Shown here one piece after another: positions 42,201 through 47,540 of a stretch of 49,817 nucleotides of DNA (positions are counted from its first letter, which is position 1; the number at the start of each line of letters is the position of its first letter). The notes under the pieces are model-generated. The model made no database searches, had not been told where the DNA came from, and saw only the letters and a list, made by a program, of their open reading frames with translations. This DNA is from Anabaena azotica FACHB-119 (GTDB taxonomy: Bacteria; Cyanobacteriota; Cyanobacteriia; Cyanobacteriales; Nostocaceae): assembly GCF_014697625.1 (NCBI RefSeq), contig NZ_JACJSG010000054.1, positions 1 through 49,817 of the forward strand, in the 5' to 3' direction. Both the position numbers and the translations under genes were made by a program.

Positions 42201-43939
42201 TGTACTTGTACAGAAGATGTTGTCTGCTCTGCATTCATTTGTGATGGGTCGGCTTCTCCTGTCAGATTTAATTTTGGTCGCTCTCCGGCACTGGTGTTAA
42301 CTTGATTGCTATCTTGGTTTTGATGAGGTTGTGATATCGCAGAAAATAAGCCACTAAAACCACTGACCTGTGCGCCTACACTATCAGCCACAGGATTGGG
42401 TTGTCCTTGTGCTTGGGGTTGCTTTGTCGATGGTGCGCTTACTTGTGCTGAATTATTCGCAATATCTACATTGGTTTGAGGTGATAAACCTGTGGGGGCT
42501 GGAATTTCTGGTATGCTGGCTTGCAGTTGTTGCCTTTGATTTTCTAATGCTTGGGCTGAAGCGGTTTCAGCTTCTGTGTAAGTAGGAAAGGCTTGGGTAG
42601 GCGGTGTATTTTTTAGCTGTTCAAGAATCTGTCCAGGGTCTTCAGCACTAATAGGAATAGCCTGTTGATTAACTGGTGCGTTCACTTGCCCACCTTGATT
42701 TTCACCAGCAATAGGGCTACCTCCCTCTGCTGGAGGCGGATTTACTGAACCACCCTCATCTGCTGGAGGTGTAGCTGCTATGCTTTGGTTCCCCTGAGCC
42801 TGTCCCTGCTCTTGCTGGTTTTGTGTATCAGGTTTTAAGGCTGCTTGTTCTGGCTCACCTTGGTTATCTTGCTCAGGTTGCGGTTGAGGAATATCTTGCT
42901 GCTGGGGCTGCTGGCTAGGAGGCGAGGTCACAAGGGCTTTAGCCTGTATCTTGTTTTTTTTAATCGCTTGGTTAGGAAATGATTTAGGCTGTACAGCACC
43001 GCCATTTTGTTGAATAACATGAGTCAATTCATGGGCTAATAATTCCTTACCTGAATTACTTCCGGGTGAATATTCTCCCTGACGGAAGAAAACATCCTGC
43101 CCTGTGGTAAAGGCACGAGCTTGTATAGATTTATTTAATTTATCTGATTTAGCATCAGTATGAATACGCACTGCATTGAAATCAGCCCCAAATGCTTGCT
43201 CCATTGGTTGCTTGATCTCATCTGCAAGCGGTTGTCCACTACCTCGTGACTTTTGAATAGAAGTTTCTAAATCTGATGTGGCAGTTATTCCTCTGGCACT
43301 TAAACGAAGCTGCACCATCGGCTTCATTGGCAATTCCTCTTGTTGGGATGCTCCTTGGCGTTGCAGCAAAGGTGAGATGAAATGAGCCGGAGGTTTCGTC
43401 TGCAATTCCTCTTGTTGGGATGCTCCTTGGCGTTGCAGCAAAGGTGAGATGAAATGAGCCGGAGGTTTCGTCTGCAATTCCCCGTCCTGGGATGCTCCTT
43501 GTCGTTGCAGTAAAGGTGAGATGAAATGAGCCGGAGGTTTCGTCTGCAATTTCTCGTCCTGGGATGCAGCTTGGCGTTGCAGCAAAGGTGAGATGAAATG
43601 AGCCGGAGGTTTCGTCTGTAATTGTTCTTCCTCTAGCATTGGCTGAGGTTGCACATATTGGCGTTGAGGTTGAGCCATTCTACGCATCACCTGCTGGGCT
43701 ATACCATCAGCTTGCTGTTCGTAAAAGTCTCCAGGCTGACTGATGGAGAGTTTTGCTTGGGGGCGTAGGGAAATTTTACTGATGTCGTGACTTGGTGGCT
43801 TGTCCTTGAGTTCGCTTTCTCTAACTGCTGGGTTTGAAGCTTCAAGCGACTCTATACCGAAACCCCGCGTCGGTTGTTTGAGTGTGGGTATTGAGACATT
43901 GGTGGTTTTGTTGCCCTGACCTACTTGTTCTCTCTTCAT
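39203..43939 (-). CDS. Large eCIS core (DUF4157) effector with EndoU/BECR-like C-terminal toxin candidate
   Basis: From ATG 43939 (MKREQVGQG; AGGAG 5 bp upstream) the protein has 1578 residues; a 29-codon upstream extension lacks a ribosome site. Order: conserved leader, four 24-residue LQTKPPAHFISPLLQRQ repeats, DUF4157 with HELTH at 303-307, a Gln/Pro-rich linker, a Lys/Glu/Ala coiled coil, amphipathic helices, a hydrophobic segment near 1110-1160 (LLAGLIAAAAVIIAAIVASG) and an Ala/Lys helix. The last 115 residues (FIDGHTLQHL, TTLWPRGTTPTNI, VEVQVGVRLD, YGQFFP) resemble EndoU/BECR-fold RNase toxins. Coiled coil plus hydrophobic region suggest a pore-forming or translocation part. The immunity-like gene follows directly. 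It is likely cargo of the injection system whose operon starts at 46768. Confidence 0.82.
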   Translation of the reverse strand: MKREQVGQGNKTTNVSIPTLKQPTRGFGIESLEASNPAVRESELKDKPPSHDISKISLRPQAKLSISQPGDFYEQQADGIAQQVMRRMAQPQRQYVQPQPMLEEEQLQTKPPAHFISPLLQRQAASQDEKLQTKPPAHFISPLLQRQGASQDGELQTKPPAHFISPLLQRQGASQQEELQTKPPAHFISPLLQRQGASQQEELPMKPMVQLRLSARGITATSDLETSIQKSRGSGQPLADEIKQPMEQAFGADFNAVRIHTDAKSDKLNKSIQARAFTTGQDVFFRQGEYSPGSNSGKELLAHELTHVIQQNGGAVQPKSFPNQAIKKNKIQAKALVTSPPSQQPQQQDIPQPQPEQDNQGEPEQAALKPDTQNQQEQGQAQGNQSIAATPPADEGGSVNPPPAEGGSPIAGENQGGQVNAPVNQQAIPISAEDPGQILEQLKNTPPTQAFPTYTEAETASAQALENQRQQLQASIPEIPAPTGLSPQTNVDIANNSAQVSAPSTKQPQAQGQPNPVADSVGAQVSGFSGLFSAISQPHQNQDSNQVNTSAGERPKLNLTGEADPSQMNAEQTTSSVQVQEAKTQATSSISRDFGENNIFPQASNETIKANKEISKLAPPSSKGGEVPTIPSEIVDGLNQGLTPYYQSKIAPEQEKYIAGKQKFDIDSTDAKQSAKDEIKNLNQETTNKQIDAKKLAQQEVTQAKQDWKKELDTTEKDYQQKAGKATKEQRKKVEDEKAKGEAQADQHLKQAEQKAEAEKKKAEQEEAKKKEEAEKEKEKESNKSGWDKFWGGVKSFFSSIVEGLKKAINFIYDNLRKAVKFIFEAAKKLAMAAIDLARNVIVGIIKGLGEILKGLVQVVFAAFPEISKKFTNAIDKAVNKATEVVNAAADLLKKAVSGVLDFLAKTLDTLLGLVQSLYNGALTVIGMLIRGEFAELAKRFGNLIEGAKAMPPQFEIAGIEELMGGDVDLDKSLKPEELAQAQAAGVSIPGMAGENTPQTGEASKMPSAPWTEENVGVDAVEDNMELSPELTEELMQQTQGEGEMILAESQDESRSMNAIMSEATGGQQVGAEQEPQEIPDGLTPKQRASIKWELMKQGIKQWFADNWPKLLAGLIAAAAVIIAAIVASGGAVLAALPIIMEILTVVFAAEAIAKIGGYVRDYLSKSWDGDIPGGGKSLAKALAAGAIELIMLLTFEAGKLAAKGAKAAAKGAKAAAKGAANLARKAFRGVIKGIKYVIEKGKVLFKGIAGSGVGKQFKRLKDLGKGLLERMRFKAFRIRVANGRFRLEGLINPWILLASGELRHIDQAGLQASTTGSRNPGDAVTTLAGDAGTVVSNVNNLTPAEITTLVNQGGNQVATLSGQLAGDNTLLLDLLNRTRSTGELSNFLNLAGGAGQANRLLNVLNIVTSGDHTRLNRLLQLANGSPVEFRRLANRTLALNGRTPAPTIPAPPAVTIPGGGNGANMIHFIDGHTLQHLNIPARIPKPSTTLWPRGTTPTNISNYLDEAIRELDRVGRLPSPGTPEVVRIPSGVEVQVGVRLDPSGSGIVYGQFFPTANNGFETISRQEMRAIWDIFRP

Positions 43940-44005
43940 GATTCTCCTGATACCCAAGCAGCAGTTAGACTCAATATTTTGCCAGTATATTACGACTAGG
44001 ATAGT

Positions 44006-44043
44006 GCGATCGCTCCCACCACACAATTCTCCTAAAGTCTATA
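44006..44043. repeat. Dispersed 38-bp repeat, copy 2
   Basis: GCGATCGCTCCCACCACACA followed by ATTCTCCTAAAGTCTATA. It lies in the leader of the 1578-residue effector, at the same relative place as copy 1 before the ankyrin effector. Confidence 0.75.
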
Positions 44044-44094
44044 TTTTCCCACCGACAGTTAAACTAATACCTTGCCAGTATCAACCAGGATATG

Positions 44095-44129
44095 GCGATC
44101 GCTCCCACCAAACAATTCTCCGTCTATAC
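44095..44129. repeat. Dispersed 38-bp repeat, copy 3 (shortened)
   Basis: GCGATCGCTCCCACCAAACA followed by ATTCTCCGTCTATA; the TAAA before GTCTATA is missing. It is preceded by CTTGCCAGTATCAACCAGGA, which parallels the sequence before copy 2, so this is a tandem duplication of about 90 bp. Confidence 0.7.
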
Positions 44130-44245
44130 TTTGTGAACTTAGGCTACAAGGTAGGCGATCGCATTGAATATCAATGTTCCATTTTTAGGCTTAATTCCTT
44201 TAAACTATTTTCCATTTGAAGTAGCCATGCCATTACTTACCCCTG

Positions 44246-44356
44246 GGCGTTGCTGATTGAAAGTATGAATTTACCTCACGCAAAGGCGCAAAGGCGCAAG
44301 GTTACAAAGAAAAATAAGAGTTAATTTAATATTTCATACTCTGATTCAGCAACGCC
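44246..44356. mobile_element. 111-bp MITE with an 8-bp target duplication
   Basis: The left end GGCGTTGCTGATTGAAAGTA and the right end, read inverted, GGCGTTGCTGAATCAGAGTA, form imperfect terminal repeats (11 perfect bases, then AGTATGAA again). TACCCCTG occurs directly on both sides (44238-44245 and 44357-44364) as a target-site duplication. The interior has GCAAAGGCGCAAAGGCGCAA. It has no coding capacity. It is inserted just upstream of a decayed reading frame. Confidence 0.9.
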
Positions 44357-44374
44357 TACCCCTGTTTAGTTTGC

Positions 44375-44545
44375 CAGTTGCGTAAGTTTTGTGAACCTGA
44401 CATTGAGCAATTTTCTAACCAGGCTCGTCACCTTAACGATCGCTGGTTATGGCAAGTTTATTCTGATATCCAGCAAGCGATCGCACTGCACAGTTTAAAC
44501 GTAGAAATTCCTCTGGCTGAAATCTATCGTCGCATCGATTTTTAA
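44375..44545 (+). pseudogene. Remnant of a small unidentified gene
   Basis: An open stretch of 56 codons ends at a TAA and encodes QLRKFCEPDIEQFSNQARHL, WLWQVYSDIQQAIALHS and PLAEIYRRIDF. It is protein-like and HIP1-rich, but has no start codon in frame; a MITE and frame disruption lie just upstream, where MPLLTPV is encoded in another frame. I do not recognise the parent protein. The rest of 44027-44664 contains repeats and no other gene. Confidence 0.55.
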
Positions 44546-44567
44546 GGGTGGCTAATACAAAGAGCAG

Positions 44568-44605
44568 GCGAGCGCTCCCACCAAACAATTCTCCTAAAGT
44601 CTATA
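44568..44605. repeat. Dispersed 38-bp repeat, copy 4
   Basis: GCGAGCGCTCCCACCAAACA followed by ATTCTCCTAAAGTCTATA. The HIP1 part has one substitution. It lies just downstream of the ADP-ribosyltransferase effector gene. Confidence 0.7.
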
Positions 44606-44664
44606 CTTCGTTAATGCACCTGACGAAAGCAGGCGATCATACTACAGTTAGTCTGGCCATACCA

Positions 44665-46575
44665 CTAGCTAGCATGTTTAATAAATTTAAAGGGAATACC
44701 TGTCAAAAATATAACTTCCCCTCCGTGCATTTTGATTGCCAGAATAGTAGCTGATTGTATAGGCCATTGGTCACATCCAAGTTTTGGGGTAAACTCACTA
44801 TCACCTTCATTACCTCTAAACGTCATTGGTACTTGAATTTTGTAATCATTCCCACCTTTCTGTGACTCTTCCCCTGTAGCTACATAAGGTACGATATCGG
44901 TCTTACCTTTGGTTTGTGCCTTCCATGCTTGAGCCTGATCGAGCTTTTGTTTGGGTGTAAAAGACTGCCAATCCTGCAAAATCTGCCTGGCATGTTCAAT
45001 CGTAATAGGCGCATGATCTCTTCCAAAAAAACCACCTGCCTGTTTTATCTGTTCAAGGTTTCTTGTGTCCCCCCTGTACAATGTAACAGTTTCTGCCTCC
45101 TCCCCTAGCCCCTTACCAGCATTAGTAATTAGTTCTTCTTTTACTTGGGTCGCTATCTCTTTTGTCAAATTTTTCTTATGCTTTAATACACGTCCTACTA
45201 ATTGAGGAACTGACACTATGGGAAGAGGATGGTTTTTTAAAACCTCAAAATTCTTCTCTATTTCTTGGACATCATGTTCATCTGTAATCCCGTAGCTTGG
45301 TAAAATTTCCTTCAGTTTTGCTATCGTGATTCCTTCAAGCGCTCCCTCAAATTTTTTTTGAATTATATAATCACTCATTGATGCAGATGGGGTTTCTGTT
45401 GCTATATGCTGCCCCAACTGTACTTGTAACTGAGATGATCGCTGCACCATCCCCCCACTCTGCTGCACAACATGGGTCAACTCATGTGCTAACAACTCCT
45501 GACCCCCCCGACTCCCAGGACTATATTCCCCCTGCCGAAAGAACACATCCTGTCCCGTCGTGAAAGCCCGCGCCTGAATTGAACGATTTAACTGGTCGGA
45601 TTGAGTATCGGTATGAATCTTTACACCACTAAAATCAGCACCAAATGCTTGTTCCATCGGTTCTCTGATATCGTCACCTAATGGCTGTCCACCACCCCTG
45701 GCTTGATTGATGGAGGTTTCCAAATCAGATGTAGCCGCCATCCCACCTCCACCTTGACGCTGTGCGATCATCGGCTTCATTTGCAATTGTTCTTCTTCTT
45801 GGGGCGCTTGCTGGCGTTGCAGGCTGCTAATGTCCAAAGGCTTCATCTGCAATTGTTCTTCTTCTTGGGGCGCTTGCTGACGTTGCAGGCTGCTAATGTC
45901 CAGAGGCTTCATTTGCAATTGTTCTTCTTCTTGGGGCGCTTGCTGACGTTGCAGGACGCTAATGTCCAGAGGCTTCATTTGCAATTGTTCTTCTTCCTCT
46001 GGTGCTTGCTGACGTTGCAGGACGCTAATGTCCAGAGGCTTCATCTGCAATTGTTCCTCTTCTTGGGGTGCTTGCTGGCGTTGCAGGACGCTAATGTCCA
46101 GAGGCTTCATTTGCAATTGTTCTTCTTCCTCTGGTGCTTGCTGACGTTGCAGGATGCTAATGTCCAGAGGCTTCATTTGCAATTGTTCCTCTTCTTGGGG
46201 CGCTTGCTGACGTTGCAGGACGCTAATGTCCAGAGGCTTCATCTGCAATTGTTCTTCTTCTTGGGGTGCTTGCTGACGTTGAATAGATTGGCGATTTCCT
46301 GATTGCGCTATTCTTTGGATTACCTGCTGCGCTACAGTATCAGCTTGTTGTTCGTAAACATCTCCAGGCTGGCTAATTGTCAGTTTTGCTTGGGGACGAT
46401 GGAATGCAATGCGGCTAATATCGTGACTGGGAGGCTTATTCATCGGTTGTACCTCTGTCACTGCTGGCGGTGAAGCGTTTAACGACTCTAACCCAAAGCC
46501 GCGTGTTGGGTGTTTGAGACTCGGTATGGAGACAGAGGAGGTGGTTTTTTCACCTTTGTGTATACGTTCCCTCAT
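44665..46575 (-). CDS. eCIS core (DUF4157) effector with cholera/pertussis-toxin-like ADP-ribosyltransferase domain
   Basis: The 636-residue protein starts at ATG 46575, with AGGAG 6 bp upstream. It has the conserved leader (VSIP, HPTRGFGLESL), eight 22-residue repeats with QRQQAPQEEEQLQMKP, and DUF4157 with HELTH at 364-368. The C-terminus (about 495-636) carries LYRGDTRNLEQIKQAGGF with R501, very close to the LYRADSR..EIKQSGG segment of cholera toxin A1. YVATG at 564-568 sits at the STS position, and GGEVIFLTGIP has E620 at the catalytic-Glu position, where cholera toxin has EQEVSALGGIP. The first Glu of ExE is Gly618. It is therefore a probable R-S-E-class ADP-ribosyltransferase toxin delivered by the adjacent injection system. 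No immunity gene follows. Confidence 0.88.
   Translation of the reverse strand: MRERIHKGEKTTSSVSIPSLKHPTRGFGLESLNASPPAVTEVQPMNKPPSHDISRIAFHRPQAKLTISQPGDVYEQQADTVAQQVIQRIAQSGNRQSIQRQQAPQEEEQLQMKPLDISVLQRQQAPQEEEQLQMKPLDISILQRQQAPEEEEQLQMKPLDISVLQRQQAPQEEEQLQMKPLDISVLQRQQAPEEEEQLQMKPLDISVLQRQQAPQEEEQLQMKPLDISSLQRQQAPQEEEQLQMKPLDISSLQRQQAPQEEEQLQMKPMIAQRQGGGGMAATSDLETSINQARGGGQPLGDDIREPMEQAFGADFSGVKIHTDTQSDQLNRSIQARAFTTGQDVFFRQGEYSPGSRGGQELLAHELTHVVQQSGGMVQRSSQLQVQLGQHIATETPSASMSDYIIQKKFEGALEGITIAKLKEILPSYGITDEHDVQEIEKNFEVLKNHPLPIVSVPQLVGRVLKHKKNLTKEIATQVKEELITNAGKGLGEEAETVTLYRGDTRNLEQIKQAGGFFGRDHAPITIEHARQILQDWQSFTPKQKLDQAQAWKAQTKGKTDIVPYVATGEESQKGGNDYKIQVPMTFRGNEGDSEFTPKLGCDQWPIQSATILAIKMHGGEVIFLTGIPFKFIKHAS
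45774..46291. repeat. 66-bp coding tandem repeat, eight units
   Basis: Eight in-frame units encode QRQQAP(Q/E)EEEQLQMKP plus a six-residue spacer such as LDISVL. The units are nearly identical at the DNA level, so the array should change copy number by slippage or recombination. It lies between the leader and the DUF4157 domain of the effector. Confidence 0.92.
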
Positions 46576-46767
46576 ATTATGCTCCTGATACTCCAGCAGT
46601 GGATAGGTATTTTACCAGTATATAGACCAGAATACAGCAATCACCACCTACAAGACTATTCGCTTAAAATTTAGCAACAGCAAAAATTAAGTTCGACTTT
46701 TGGCTAATTTTGATTCTCATGGAGTAAGTTTAGCCTTGATCAGAGGACTGATTTTGAGTTTTAGTTT
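46576..46767. promoter_or_regulatory. Divergent promoter region between effector and eCIS operon
   Basis: The 192-bp gap separates the minus-strand ADP-ribosyltransferase effector from the plus-strand eCIS genes. Its left part (TTTTACCAGTATATAGACC) matches the leaders of the other two DUF4157 genes (TTTTGCCAGTATATACGAC), so a shared transcription signal for the effectors is likely. I cannot name a regulator. Confidence 0.5.
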
Positions 46768-47001
46768 ATGGACTCAACCGAAAAGCAACATTTCACACCT
46801 AGTGGTGATATTGGCGGTACGGCTGGATATGCTGGTTCTGCGATCGCATCCCATACCAAAGGAGTTGAAAAAGCAGCCGAGAAATATCTTAATGACTCGC
46901 TGCTATTAAACCAGCTAACTGAACGTGTATATCAACTTTTACTGGAAGATATGCGCCTCCAACGCGAAAGAGTTAACAATTATGGTCATCCCAGGTGGTA
47001 G
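46768..47001 (+). CDS. Small conserved protein of the eCIS operon
   Basis: The 77-residue protein has a Gly-rich start (TPSGDIGGTAGYAGSA) and a helical C-terminal part (LTERVYQLLLEDMRLQRERV). Short proteins with a VYxLLLxDLRLERER-like helix occur in eCIS operons and are small structural or assembly components; the exact role is not known to me. It ends 2 bp before the tube-protein ATG, so translation is coupled, and the Shine-Dalgarno sequence of the next gene (AGGTGG) lies inside its last codons. Confidence 0.65.
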   Translation: MDSTEKQHFTPSGDIGGTAGYAGSAIASHTKGVEKAAEKYLNDSLLLNQLTERVYQLLLEDMRLQRERVNNYGHPRW

Positions 47002-47003
47002 CT

Positions 47004-47516
47004 ATGGCTGGAAATAACAACAGTAACGTCACTCATGAACTAAACTATGTCACCAGCAATCGTTTTTATGTAGAAATTGACAAATCGATCGCTGCATCTT
47101 TTAGTGAATGTTCTGGCTTAAGTGTACAAGTCAAGAAAAATGTATTTTACGAAGGCGGAGTCAATGACCAGCAGAGAATTTATTTAGGTCAAACAGAATT
47201 TGCCGACGTAACTCTTAAACGAGGAATTACCGATAACCAAGGTTTTTGGAAATGGATTAGTTCAGTTTTTACGGAAAAATCTACTCGGCGTAATGTGAAT
47301 ATTTTAGTATTCAATCAAGCCGGGGAAACCATGATGAGTTGGACTTTAATTGGTGCTGTTCCCATAGCCTGGAAAACCCCTGGACTGCAAGCTGATGGTA
47401 ATGCAGTTGCTATTGAAGAATTAACTTTGGCGTATGAAGGTTTAAAAGTAGGCAAAGATAAGGGTGGCGGTAATCCTACATCACGTATGCAAACAGGATT
47501 TTTCTCTTCGCATTAG
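47004..47516 (+). CDS. eCIS tail-tube protein (T4 gp19 / Afp1 family)
   Basis: The 170-residue protein has the contractile-tail tube signature: NRFYVEIDKSIAASFSECSG near the start, then LKRGITDNQGFWKWI and SWTLIGAVPIAWKTPGL, ending YEGLKVG. It polymerises into the inner tube that carries cargo in extracellular contractile injection systems; in multicellular cyanobacteria a thylakoid-anchored form (tCIS) is known. ATG 47004 is preferred to GTG 46995 because AGGTGG lies 5 bp upstream of it. It is one of the first structural genes of an operon that continues to the right. Confidence 0.92.
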   Translation: MAGNNNSNVTHELNYVTSNRFYVEIDKSIAASFSECSGLSVQVKKNVFYEGGVNDQQRIYLGQTEFADVTLKRGITDNQGFWKWISSVFTEKSTRRNVNILVFNQAGETMMSWTLIGAVPIAWKTPGLQADGNAVAIEELTLAYEGLKVGKDKGGGNPTSRMQTGFFSSH

Positions 47517-47540
47517 GTTCAACCTAGTTGATATATAAAT

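Noticed and set aside
43940..44026. 29-codon N-terminal extension of the 1578-residue effector
   Set aside because: The paralogs begin at the equivalent of MKREQ or MRER with AGGAG just upstream; the extension lies over that ribosome site and the repeat-bearing leader.
45703..46302. A 199-codon plus-strand frame with Leu/Phe-rich repeats opposite the ART effector
   Set aside because: It is the antisense shadow of the 66-bp coding repeats of the real minus-strand gene; the repeats keep both strands open. No ribosome site and no family resemblance.
46700..46909. Plus-strand 69-codon frame overlapping the first eCIS gene
   Set aside because: It overlaps the 77-residue eCIS protein in another frame; the latter has conserved-looking sequence and fits the operon.
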